Shown: positions 45,545 to 53,602 of the stretch, one piece after another
How the letters are laid out: each line of letters starts with the position of its first letter
Numbering within the stretch: the first letter of the stretch is position 1
Assembly: GCA_965228575.1 (NCBI GenBank)
Contig: CBDDHW010000038.1
Location: 1 to 64,000, forward strand
DNA from: UBA11612 sp965228575
Lineage (GTDB): Bacteria; Pseudomonadota; Alphaproteobacteria; Rhodospirillales; Rhodospirillaceae
Length of the DNA stretch: 64,000 nucleotides
Direction: 5' to 3'
The notes under the pieces: generated by a model
Database searches by the model: none
What the model saw: the letters and a program-made list of their open reading frames with translations, nothing else
What the model was told of the DNA's origin: nothing
Position numbers and translations under genes: made by a program

Positions 45545-45595
45545 CCTTTTAGCGATTTTTTTAATGTGGCCGCAATCCGGTCTCCAAATCACCAC
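45545..45595 (-). ncRNA. SAM-II (metA-type) riboswitch aptamer upstream of metZ
   Basis: The minus-strand sequence shows the SAM-II order of elements: P1 strand GTGGT, loop GATTTG, CCGGATTGC, P1 return GCCAC, then ATTAAAAAAATCGCTAAAAGG. AAATC can pair with GATTT to form the pseudoknot, and GCTAAA is the conserved 3' box of this class. The element matches the structure of the Sargasso Sea metX SAM-II RNA in outline. SAM-II is largely restricted to Alphaproteobacteria and sits before metA, metX or metZ, as here. About 70 bases separate it from the ATG, filled by the terminator hairpin. Confidence 0.85.
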
Positions 45596-45725
45596 AGGGC
45601 ATGTCCTACATCGCCCGTTCGTATGGGTCAAGTGGCGGTAGTGTCGGTCGGCGCAACCCTATAAGATACCGTGCGACTTGTGTGAGTTTACCCATGTTCC
45701 GCTAGGCTGAAATTGGAAATCCGAT

Positions 45726-46337
45726 ATGTCTGCAACTTTCCGCGCGTATACAGACACACTCAACAAAACGCTGACGTCTGCCCAAGCTAGCTCGCGTGAG
45801 GGGAATGACATTTCTATGGACGATGGTATGGCTCGCGTGCGCGCAGAGATGGTGCGAATCGCTCAAGGGTCAAACAAGGTGATGTTTGTCGGCAATGGTG
45901 GCTCCGCTGGGATTGCGGGGCATATGGCGATCGATTTTTCTAAGAACGGCGGTGTGCGTGCGCTGACATTTAATGACGCGTCCTCTCTTACATGTCTTGG
46001 CAATGATTTGGGCTACGAGCAGGTTTTCGCTAAGCAGGTGGAAATGCTGGGAGTGGAGGGCGATGTCTTGGTTGCGATTTCGAGCTCTGGAGAGTCGAAG
46101 AACATACTAAACGCAGTTGAAGTTGCGTGTAGGCGGAAGTGCTTTGTTGTGACGCTGAGCGGGTTTTCTAAGGACAATGCGCTCAGGAGAATGGGCGATG
46201 TGAATTTTTACGTCGACGCGCGGGCTTATGGCTTTGTTGAAACATCTCATCAAACCATCCTCCATGCGATTTTAGACACCGCGATGGGGTGGACGAACGA
46301 CGCGCCTTTAGTGCAACCGACACAAACTGTCAGTTAG
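45726..46337 (+). CDS. SIS-domain phosphoheptose isomerase-like protein
   Basis: The protein has 203 residues with one SIS domain like GmhA (sedoheptulose-7-phosphate isomerase). Motifs are VMFVGNGGSAGIAGHMAIDFSKNGGVRALTFNDASSLTCLGNDLGYEQVFAKQVE and AISSSGESKNILNAVEVA, then HQTILHAILD near the end, close to the GmhA arrangement. GmhA-like proteins provide heptose phosphates for LPS or for glycan and S-layer sugars. The next genes are glycosyltransferase-related, which supports a glycan role. It is divergent from metZ. Confidence 0.85.
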   Translation: MSATFRAYTDTLNKTLTSAQASSREGNDISMDDGMARVRAEMVRIAQGSNKVMFVGNGGSAGIAGHMAIDFSKNGGVRALTFNDASSLTCLGNDLGYEQVFAKQVEMLGVEGDVLVAISSSGESKNILNAVEVACRRKCFVVTLSGFSKDNALRRMGDVNFYVDARAYGFVETSHQTILHAILDTAMGWTNDAPLVQPTQTVS

Positions 46338-46351
46338 CGGTTTTACAAATA

Positions 46352-46594
46352 TTATCTCATGCCTTTTGGTCGGCGGGGCTGGACTTGTTGCCCGGTCACG
46401 AGGCTTACAATGTGCGCGACGGTTGCGAGAATAGCGGCCACCAGAACCACGATGAGAAACGCATATGGAATCATACGTGGTTTTAGCGGGTCGGCCGGTT
46501 TTTTAGATTGTATTAGGCAAAACGCAAGAAGGATGATTTCAACAATCAAGACGCCCACGGTGATAGCCAACTCGATCATTACAGCGTCTGACAT
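46352..46594 (-). CDS. Small two-helix membrane protein, 80 residues
   Basis: I do not recognise the family. There are two hydrophobic segments (about 8-28 and 43-66) separated by a polar loop with QSKKPADPLKPRMIPYA, and a basic tail QPRRPKGMR. It lies 18 bases downstream of the TPR-glycosyltransferase stop on the same strand, so it may be co-transcribed. It is convergent with the SIS-domain gene. Confidence 0.55.
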   Translation of the reverse strand: MSDAVMIELAITVGVLIVEIILLAFCLIQSKKPADPLKPRMIPYAFLIVVLVAAILATVAHIVSLVTGQQVQPRRPKGMR

Positions 46595-46612
46595 CTTTTT
46601 TGTGCCCTTGGT

Positions 46613-48346
46613 CTAAGCGCTTAGCGGGGTGTAGTACTTATCAAATAACTTGATGTACGCCGCGCGGTCCGGATCGTCGATGATCATTGAGCCATCGGGA
46701 TTACGCTGCACGTGAAAAAATTTACTGCGGCCCGAATTACACCAAACAATTCCGTCTTCCAGATAGTCGTAATCAATAGCTTTGTCATCCAGAAACGCTA
46801 AATCCGGAGCGTACCTTTCATCTCGCATGTACTCAAACACACCGTACATCGCGAGTTGATCTATACCCCAGCGCAAGCCATCTCTTTGAAAGAAGTGCGC
46901 TATATACGCAGCGATGAGGCGGAAATATTCAAGGCTCGCGGAGCTTGCGGTTCCCGCCACAATACAGGCATTAAATTGATTCCAGGGCTCCAGGCGTCCG
47001 GCCCGTATTCGAAAAGCAGCATCTTTAGCGCCCAAGGCGTCGTACATTGCGTGAGGCGAACGATTAAATAGTGCATCAACGTCCATGAGCCACAGTGTGC
47101 GTCTGTAGTGAAGCAGGTGTTGATAATACCGAATAAACCGGATCGCGTGGTAATAGGACCGTGCCGCCGCCTTTCCTTGTTTTGCGACGCCGGGCTGTTC
47201 CACTGTCAGAGCGGTTTTTAGTCCAAGACCCTGACAAAACATCGAGGCTGCCTGCAGTTGTTCTGGCTCAGCATCCATAATATGCACGTGAACTTGGGCG
47301 CCCGGGTCCACATCTGCAAGCGATCTCATCATCGGCGCCGCAAAATTCTCGAAATACACGAAATTGCATGACAGGTAGGCGATTGGCTCGTGGGAAAAAT
47401 CGGGCACCAAAATGGTTTCGATCTCAGGCAAACCCTTCAGCAGATCGTTGTCCGAGAAATTTTCTAATGCTTTATAAAAAACAGGATCGAAGGTTACCGC
47501 TTCCAAAACATGACCAGGCACATGCGCCTTGAATTTTTGTAGGATGCTTTCCGCGCCATGCCGATCACGCGAACAGAATTTCGCTGTAAACTCCCGCATT
47601 TGTGCGCCGACGCCGTCAGGACTCTTTTCTATCGTTTTCGTACTAAGTTGACAAAATTCTGCGAACTCCTTCTCGGCATACGTGAAAAACAGTTCTTCAA
47701 GACTCGTCGCGTGGTAAGGCATTAGCCCACGCTTTATACGTTCATGAAATTCTTTGAAGATGATTAAGTCCTGGAGAAGCTTGAGGCGGTTTCTGTCGTC
47801 CAAATCAGTTCGAGCGAGTTGAATATCCAAAATCGCTGCTGTTTCAGCCGGATCGTCTTCCCAAGATTCAACCGCATACCTGATTGCGATAGCTATGTCT
47901 TTGTCGTCAATTTGATAAGCCCGGCGATAATATTCGCGTGCACCGCGCCGATCTCCGTGATCTTTGCACAGCTTCCCAAGCTCCATTAGCGACGGTACGT
48001 GGTCGGGAGCCGTTGCTAAAATATCCTTAAACCGCGCTTGTGCTTGATCTAGATTTCCAGCGTTTAAAAAAGTTTTTGCAAGTGTGAAGACGGCGTCTAA
48101 TGTGGGTTTAATTTCTACTGCGCGCGATAATAGATCCAAAGCTTCCTTATATGCTTTCCGATTTGCGAGCAGAATGCCCAGGTTTAGCGCAGCAGGTGAA
48201 GAGTCGGGCGCTTTGACTACACACTGACGGAACCAATTTTCCGCGGCCTCCAGATTTTTCTCCTTCATGGCCAACATGGCGTTTCGCCAACAGTCGTCAG
48301 CGGTTAGCTCTTGTGAGGCGCGCGAAGGGTCGTCAGATGAATTCAT
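46613..48346 (-). CDS. TPR-glycosyltransferase of the DVD type, intact
   Basis: The protein has 577 residues. Residues about 15-160 form TPR repeats (AENWFRQCVVKAPDSSPAALNLGILLANRKAYKEALDLLSRAVEI and DQAQARFKDILATAPDHVPSLMELGKLCKDHGD). The C-terminal part (about 310-570) is glycosyltransferase-like: YYHAIRFIRYYQHLLHYRRTLWLMDVDALFNRS, IRAGRLEPWNQFNACIVAG and LRWGIDQLAMYGVFEYM. The DVDAL motif near residue 420 suggests a metal-binding nucleotide-sugar site. It is the intact reference for the two broken paralogues at 33.9-36.4 kb. TPR plus glycosyltransferase fusions often modify proteins, but the acceptor is unknown. Confidence 0.78.
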   Translation of the reverse strand: MNSSDDPSRASQELTADDCWRNAMLAMKEKNLEAAENWFRQCVVKAPDSSPAALNLGILLANRKAYKEALDLLSRAVEIKPTLDAVFTLAKTFLNAGNLDQAQARFKDILATAPDHVPSLMELGKLCKDHGDRRGAREYYRRAYQIDDKDIAIAIRYAVESWEDDPAETAAILDIQLARTDLDDRNRLKLLQDLIIFKEFHERIKRGLMPYHATSLEELFFTYAEKEFAEFCQLSTKTIEKSPDGVGAQMREFTAKFCSRDRHGAESILQKFKAHVPGHVLEAVTFDPVFYKALENFSDNDLLKGLPEIETILVPDFSHEPIAYLSCNFVYFENFAAPMMRSLADVDPGAQVHVHIMDAEPEQLQAASMFCQGLGLKTALTVEQPGVAKQGKAAARSYYHAIRFIRYYQHLLHYRRTLWLMDVDALFNRSPHAMYDALGAKDAAFRIRAGRLEPWNQFNACIVAGTASSASLEYFRLIAAYIAHFFQRDGLRWGIDQLAMYGVFEYMRDERYAPDLAFLDDKAIDYDYLEDGIVWCNSGRSKFFHVQRNPDGSMIIDDPDRAAYIKLFDKYYTPLSA

Positions 48347-48368
48347 AAAGGAAATGAAGTTATCGTAA

Positions 48369-48403
48369 GCGGGGAGTTAATCCTGTTATAGGCTACTCCC
48401 CGC
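48369..48403. repeat. Perfect 9-bp inverted repeat upstream of the TPR-glycosyltransferase gene
   Basis: GCGGGGAGT and ACTCCCCGC are separated by 17 bases in the 120-base gap between the Sel1 lipoprotein stop and the glycosyltransferase start, about 25 bases before the ATG. There is no T-run. It could be an operator or a leader hairpin. Confidence 0.45.
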
Positions 48404-48466
48404 AACGACAGCAACCTTATTGCCGGGGTCCACAATTTGGTCCGTACACCAATATGGTGATGTAGG

Positions 48467-49240
48467 TTACTTTTCTGATTGTTCAGCGGCCAGCCTGCGT
48501 TCGTCTTCTGGTTTTAGCTTCGACAGTGGATTGTCGCCGGGCCGCCAATCGACTTGGCCAGATTTAATCAACACAGCAAGGTTATAGTCCGCTCTAATGT
48601 TGTATCCGCGCTTAAGGGTTCGGCGATACCAGAAGGCGGCGGCCTCGGCGTTTTGTTCGACACCAAGACCGAGTTGATACGCACTTCCCAGCAAGAATTC
48701 AGCGTCCGGATATCCCTGCATAGCGGATTTCCACAAAAGGGGAACAGCTCCATCCCAGCTTGGGTTGACGATTCCACCCCGACCGTCCTTGATTAATACG
48801 GCCAGCCAATATTGCGACGGCGCATGCCCTCTATCCGCGGCTTTTTCAAATAGCATAAAGGCGTGAACTTCATTTTTCGGCACCCCCAAGCCGCTGTAGT
48901 ACGCGGTTGCGAGATAAAAATCGGCCTGCACTTCACCTTTTGCCGCCGCGTCTTTTAGAAGTTCGATGGCCTTGTCAAAATTTTGCTCTACGCCTTCGCC
49001 TTTGCCGTATCGCGCGCCCAGTTCGCTTTGCGCGGCGGTATCTCCAGCGTTCATGCGCTCTTCCAGCTCCGCTACGCTGAGGTCTGCGAGTGGATTCCAT
49101 ATTGCTGCCGTACGCTTAGCCGCCTCTTTTTGTTCATCAGTAACGTAATCGGGCAAATTTGATTCGAGCGCTGCTTGGTTTGCGGCGCAGGACGTCAGAA
49201 ATAGGGCAACAACACAACATGATAACCACCGCAAAATCAT
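48467..49240 (-). CDS. Sel1-repeat lipoprotein at the end of the gsp operon
   Basis: The ATG at 49240 overlaps the gspD stop (ATGA), so I prefer it to the open frame back to 49288; it gives 257 residues. A lipoprotein signal (LRWLSCCVVALFLTSC, cysteine near residue 18) precedes Sel1 repeats: LGARYGKGEGVEQNFDKAIELLKDAAAKGEVQADFYLATAYYSGLGVPKNEVHAFMLFEKAADRGHAPSQYWLAVLIKDG and LLGSAYQLGLGVEQNAEAAAFWYRRTLKRG. Sel1 domains bind proteins. Translational coupling to gspD suggests a role with the secretin, for example as assembly factor; this is inference. Confidence 0.87.
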   Translation of the reverse strand: MILRWLSCCVVALFLTSCAANQAALESNLPDYVTDEQKEAAKRTAAIWNPLADLSVAELEERMNAGDTAAQSELGARYGKGEGVEQNFDKAIELLKDAAAKGEVQADFYLATAYYSGLGVPKNEVHAFMLFEKAADRGHAPSQYWLAVLIKDGRGGIVNPSWDGAVPLLWKSAMQGYPDAEFLLGSAYQLGLGVEQNAEAAAFWYRRTLKRGYNIRADYNLAVLIKSGQVDWRPGDNPLSKLKPEDERRLAAEQSEK

Positions 49241-51303
49241 TGAGTACTCTCCATAGTTTCTTCGGTACTGCCAATAGGATTCGCCCATTCACCCAGGCGA
49301 TCTCGAAACGCATCACGAACCTGACGTGATGTTTCAGGACTATCTATGATGTAGGGCGTTAAGAGAACGATAAGTTCAGTTCGGTCTAAAGCGCGCGACT
49401 GTGTTTTGAAAAGATTTCCAAGAAGTGGAATGTCTTTCAAGTAGGGGACGCCAGAATCTCCCGCGCTGAGGTTTTCCTGTATGAGGCCGCCGAGTAAAAC
49501 GGTTTCACCATCGTTAAGGGACAACGTTGTTGATATAGCGCGCGTCAAAATAATCGGACTTTCGACGCCGGATAAATTGTTGGCTTGAGCTTCGCTCACG
49601 TCTTGCGTAACCGTTAACTCCACTCTGCGGTTAGAATTTACGGTCGGGTCGATATTCAGTGTCACGCCCGTGCTGCGGTATTGAATAGATTGCAAAATCG
49701 AGCTTGTACCACCCACTTGTCCTGACGGATCGGTCTGCTGCGTGGTGATAACAGGGACCTGGGTACCGACATTGATTGACGCAGCCTGGCCACTTGTTGT
49801 GACGAGCCGAGGGCTGGACAGTATTTGAACGCGGTCTCGATCTGCCAAGGCGTTAATTCTAGACACCAGGGCGCCGCGGTCTCGAATCATGCTCAGGAAA
49901 ATTCCTTCCGCGTCAGAGACAATCGATGTTCGATCGGGCGCGGCGGCAGCTCCATCGTCAAATTCGAAAACCACTCCCAAATCCTCACCTTGATTGAGCG
50001 TGACCTCGGCAATAGTGGCTTCGATCATGACTTCAAGCGGTGCACGGTCCATTTGGCTGATGAGCGAGCGAAATTGGGCGTATTCTTCCGCGCTGCCCAT
50101 AAATATGAGGGCGTTGCGCGCCTCGTCGACCTTGATCGACTGCGATGTATTTCCGCCGTCGTCGCCGGAGGCGCCCGATGAGCTCTGTCCGAGGAGGCCG
50201 TCGATAATATCCGCCAAATCTTCGGCTTTCGCATTGAAGATTTGCTGATAGTAGACGCCCTTATCCGCGATCGTTTGGCTGGGTTGATCAAGTTCCGTTG
50301 CCCACTTCAGAACGTGTTGTACGGCGTCTTGCCCGGTTCCAAAAACAATGATGATGTTTAACGCATCGACAGGAATCAGTTTTATTGCGTGCTGGCCACC
50401 GCCGCCAACCCCAATGCTGTAGCCTTCGGCTGTCATTATTCCCACAAGCTGAGAAGCGAGGTTCTGGGCGCTCCAAAAAGCGGGAGATATTTTTAAACTC
50501 CGGTATCCCGCCATGTAGGGTTGATCAAGAACATCGATTATATCCAGCGCGGCACCAACATCATCTCTTTCGCCAAGCAAAAGTAGTCCATTTGCGTTCG
50601 GGACCGCGACGGTTTGGATGCGACCTCTGAGTGCAAGGTCTAGCCAAATGCTCATGGTCGTCGTTGAAACGTTGTCTAAGGGTTCGAAATAGAACAAGGG
50701 CCGCATATCCGCCGGAATTGATGAAATCGCGCGCGTGCGGATAATGCGCGGAACGGGATCTTTGGTCGTTGTGGCGTCTACAATCCGATACACATTGCTC
50801 GAATAGACAACGCTTACGCCGTAGAACTGCAGCGTTTCGACGATGAGTTGGTAAAATTCGTTGGGCGGCAGAGCTTCCGCTGTTCTCATCGTTACCATAA
50901 TGTCTGTTTTTTGAGTCACCGAGTTTGCAATATCGAAGGTAACTCCGAGCAACTCTCCAAAAACGGTATTGATAAATGCGGGTAAACGAATGCCTTCAAA
51001 ATTGACGCTTATAGGTTCGCCGTCCAATTCTGGAGCGTCTGTCGAAAAAATGGAATCTCTTGCGCCGGCGTCCTTGGGTATTGAGGGACCCGGAGATGAC
51101 GTCAACTGATCTCTGCGGGATGTTTGACCGGCGTTCAGTATTTCTGAGCTCGATTCATCTGGCTCCGCCGACTTGGAAATTTGTAGGGGCGTTGTTATGG
51201 GTGTGGGTTCGTATGTCGCGCACCCGGCAAGCAATATTGCCGCTGCGGAGAGCGCAATGCTTAAACGGCCAACCCGGTCATTTTTGCGGTCATAGTCCAT
51301 CAT
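49237..51303 (-). CDS. gspD: Type II secretion secretin, predicted lipoprotein
   Basis: The protein has 688 residues and forms the outer-membrane channel. It has a lipoprotein signal, ILLAGC (C28, alanine at +2, so no inner-membrane retention signal). N-terminal N0-N3 domains follow (ISVNFEGIRLPAFINTVFGELLGVTFDI; RNALIFMGSAEEYAQFRSLISQMDRAPLEVMIEATIAEVTL), then the secretin core VPVITTQQTDPSG ... LTVTQDVSEA and the signature VPYLKDIPLLGNLFKTQSRALDRTELIVLLTPYII. Most type II secretins are not lipoproteins and need a GspS pilotin; lipid-anchored ones (HxcQ of Pseudomonas aeruginosa) are self-piloting. gspC lies just upstream and a Sel1 lipoprotein overlaps downstream. Confidence 0.95.
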   Translation of the reverse strand: MMDYDRKNDRVGRLSIALSAAAILLAGCATYEPTPITTPLQISKSAEPDESSSEILNAGQTSRRDQLTSSPGPSIPKDAGARDSIFSTDAPELDGEPISVNFEGIRLPAFINTVFGELLGVTFDIANSVTQKTDIMVTMRTAEALPPNEFYQLIVETLQFYGVSVVYSSNVYRIVDATTTKDPVPRIIRTRAISSIPADMRPLFYFEPLDNVSTTTMSIWLDLALRGRIQTVAVPNANGLLLLGERDDVGAALDIIDVLDQPYMAGYRSLKISPAFWSAQNLASQLVGIMTAEGYSIGVGGGGQHAIKLIPVDALNIIIVFGTGQDAVQHVLKWATELDQPSQTIADKGVYYQQIFNAKAEDLADIIDGLLGQSSSGASGDDGGNTSQSIKVDEARNALIFMGSAEEYAQFRSLISQMDRAPLEVMIEATIAEVTLNQGEDLGVVFEFDDGAAAAPDRTSIVSDAEGIFLSMIRDRGALVSRINALADRDRVQILSSPRLVTTSGQAASINVGTQVPVITTQQTDPSGQVGGTSSILQSIQYRSTGVTLNIDPTVNSNRRVELTVTQDVSEAQANNLSGVESPIILTRAISTTLSLNDGETVLLGGLIQENLSAGDSGVPYLKDIPLLGNLFKTQSRALDRTELIVLLTPYIIDSPETSRQVRDAFRDRLGEWANPIGSTEETMESTQ

Positions 51304-51357
51304 AGTTCGTCCCTACCAATTCTTTCATGCGTCCCCGAAGTGATTTGGGGGCTGTCC

Positions 51358-51849
51358 CTATATTTCATCAGCTTCAAAAAGCCGAATGACGGTTTCAGTG
51401 TTGTCGCCCAACGCTGTTAAGTCGTTTGCTCCGATTTCTTGTATTATTGCACCATCTGGCAGGCTGTCGCCCACGGTCAGCCGCTGCAATTTGCGGTCCA
51501 CACCGTATTCGATAATTGCTACCCGTGTCTGTCCATCGTGAACAATCCCGACAATCTCCCATGCAGATGCGTCGCGCGGTTCTGGTTCCTCGACAAAGTC
51601 TCCCTCACTATCGTCCTCGCCCCAGAGTTCAAGAGACGCCAAGTCACGAGATGAAACCGTTGGCTGATACGGCGCCCATTGCGGCAAAGGCCAATTGTCA
51701 TTGGCATCCACTTCCGGCGGCAATGTTGACATCTTGACGAGACCAACCCCTAAACCTAGAGCCGCCGCTGCAACCACCGCGATAAGATGCGGAAAATATG
51801 GCCTCAGCAGTTGGCCCGCTACTGACAACTTGTTCATCATAGTGCTCAC
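51358..51849 (-). CDS. gspC: GspC-like inner-membrane protein
   Basis: The protein has 163 residues with one N-terminal transmembrane helix (about 18-38). The C-terminal half (ASAWEIVGIVHDGQTRVAIIEYGVDRKLQRLTVGDSLPDGAIIQEIGANDLTALGDNTETVIRLF) matches the HR domain of GspC, which contacts the secretin N0 domain. It lacks a PDZ domain or coiled coil at the end, so it is the short form. The stop and start neighbours overlap gspM by four bases. The assignment rests on position and domain order more than strong identity. Confidence 0.78.
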   Translation of the reverse strand: MSTMMNKLSVAGQLLRPYFPHLIAVVAAAALGLGVGLVKMSTLPPEVDANDNWPLPQWAPYQPTVSSRDLASLELWGEDDSEGDFVEEPEPRDASAWEIVGIVHDGQTRVAIIEYGVDRKLQRLTVGDSLPDGAIIQEIGANDLTALGDNTETVIRLFEADEI

Positions 51850-52487
51850 GGGCTACTCCCTGAGCGGGAGCGATAGAAAGCCGCAACATCAATTTCGATT
51901 CGCGGATTCCGGCCGGAGCGGGCAATAAGGCGCTCCACAATAACCGTTTTGTCGCTTGAAGACAGATCTTCCAGAAACCCGATCAATCCAGATTGATTAA
52001 ATGGCATGAGTATTTTTACCGACATTTTTTCGAGGGCAGAGAGCGCATCATCGGTCAAATTCTCCTGAGCGGTCACGGGAGTGCGCCTTATTTGCAATTG
52101 GCGAGGTTCTAGCCTGCGTTCAGAGAGCCGACTTCTCAACCAACGCTCAAACTCCGCTTCGGCCAATCCTGGCGTTTGTGCAGTCCACAATCTCTCTTCG
52201 AGGACTGATTTTAAAACTTGGCTCTCGGTCCGCCGATCGTCCCATGAGCTTGTTGCTATTTGATCCTGTAATCGGGCTAAGTCTATTTGGGCCCTTTGAT
52301 ACTGGGTGTTCAGGCCCTCAGTATAAGAGTTCAGACCGATGAGCGCGGAGAGAAGAAGGACAAAAAATGCCAAGGCAATGAGAATTTTCAAGCGATCCGT
52401 AACAACAAGATCCTGTCCGTATCGCGCTAAAATCTCGCCGCGAATTTCCTCCAATCGCGCGCGGAGGGCTTCGATCTGAGCGTTCAT
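51846..52487 (-). CDS. gspM: GspM-like type II secretion protein
   Basis: The protein has 213 residues: a short cytoplasmic N-terminus, one transmembrane helix (about 32-52, KILIALAFFVLLLSALIGLNSY) and a periplasmic domain with LPRQLQIRRTPV-like and MSVKILMPFNQSGLIGFLEDLSSSDKTVIVERLIA segments. This matches GspM, a partner of GspL and GspE in the inner-membrane platform. It lies directly after gspL with a 4-base overlap. Confidence 0.82.
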   Translation of the reverse strand: MNAQIEALRARLEEIRGEILARYGQDLVVTDRLKILIALAFFVLLLSALIGLNSYTEGLNTQYQRAQIDLARLQDQIATSSWDDRRTESQVLKSVLEERLWTAQTPGLAEAEFERWLRSRLSERRLEPRQLQIRRTPVTAQENLTDDALSALEKMSVKILMPFNQSGLIGFLEDLSSSDKTVIVERLIARSGRNPRIEIDVAAFYRSRSGSSP

Positions 52488-53602
52488 TGGAGACGTTGCC
52501 CTTCAGCTTCAACTTGCATACTCAATCGCAAGGAGTCCTGTTGTACACCACTTGTTCCGCTGACATTTGAGAAAAGCTCGTCTTTCTCGAAAGCCTCAAT
52601 AAAAAAAGTTGAATCCAGCGGTGAGGATGAATCCAGCGATATGCTTAGAGTTCCATTGTCGTAAACCCATTCCACTATTGTTAGATCGCGGCCCTGCAGT
52701 AGTCGAGATGCACGTGTAAGGACCTCATACTGCGGAGGGAAAGTCTCCAGCGACAAATACGCTTCTATGTCGTCTAAATTTGTCAGAGCTTCGTTGCGGC
52801 TCACACGAACTGTCTGGTTTGTTTGAGTAAGATCATTGATAGCAGCGTCGGTTTGACTTGTGGCAATCGAGACGATGATTGCCTGTCCAACTAAATATAA
52901 GAAGGGAATGGCTATGACCGTCATTGCTATCGCCGCGACACGCTCGGTTTGAAGCAGTGACCACACATCGTCAGCAGATGTTGTTCCTATGGTCCAAGGA
53001 GCCGGCAGGACCCCGAGGGTTGCGGGCTCTGGCGTAGCTTGTGTCGCTGAACCGAGGTCAATCCCTGCAGTTCGCAGAAATATGGTCCAGTCGCGTTGAG
53101 ACGGAACGTCTTTCCACCACCGGGTAAACGTCAGGAATCCTTGGGACCAGACTTGCCCTTCATACCCGTCGGCGGCGGCCGCTAGGCGAATTCCGTCCTC
53201 AAGGGGCTCACGTAAGAATGTCTCAGGCCATACTTTAAAACGTCTGGCCGTGTGACCTGCCGCAGATATGTCAGCTTCGACACGATTGCGATCCCAGGCG
53301 TAAACAGATGCTCGGTTGCCCATCCATTGTGTGGCATAAGCCGTAGAAGAGAAGGGTGACCACTTGCGGACAAGGAGGTCGAGCGCGTTATTCCTTTTCG
53401 CAGGAGGGATGTTCTCCGGAAGTTCGAAAACGGTCTGCCTTACGAGGCGGCGACTCAATATCCACAGAGGACGCCTATCTAAGCCCGGTAAGTCTGTTAT
53501 CTCGTCGGCCGCCTGGATTAATCGTCTCGGGGGCTGGGAAAGTGAGCTGCGGATCGAGTCTGTCAGACTCTGCGTGAGGTTTTGAAGGTAGCTCAATGGC
53601 AT
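52484..53602 (-). CDS. gspL: GspL-like type II secretion protein
   Basis: The protein has 372 residues. The cytoplasmic half (1-210) has the actin-like GspL fold pattern (LWILSRRLVRQTVFELPENIPPAKRNNALDLLVRKWSPFSSTAYATQW), then one transmembrane segment near 225-250 and a periplasmic domain with LSLETFPPQYEVLTRASRLLQGRDLTIVEWVYDNGTLSISLDSS. The ATG at 53602 has CAGGTG six bases upstream, which implies a 128-base out-of-phase overlap with gspK. A start further in, near the gspK stop, cannot be ruled out. Confidence 0.83.
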   Translation of the reverse strand: MPLSYLQNLTQSLTDSIRSSLSQPPRRLIQAADEITDLPGLDRRPLWILSRRLVRQTVFELPENIPPAKRNNALDLLVRKWSPFSSTAYATQWMGNRASVYAWDRNRVEADISAAGHTARRFKVWPETFLREPLEDGIRLAAAADGYEGQVWSQGFLTFTRWWKDVPSQRDWTIFLRTAGIDLGSATQATPEPATLGVLPAPWTIGTTSADDVWSLLQTERVAAIAMTVIAIPFLYLVGQAIIVSIATSQTDAAINDLTQTNQTVRVSRNEALTNLDDIEAYLSLETFPPQYEVLTRASRLLQGRDLTIVEWVYDNGTLSISLDSSSPLDSTFFIEAFEKDELFSNVSGTSGVQQDSLRLSMQVEAEGQRLQ

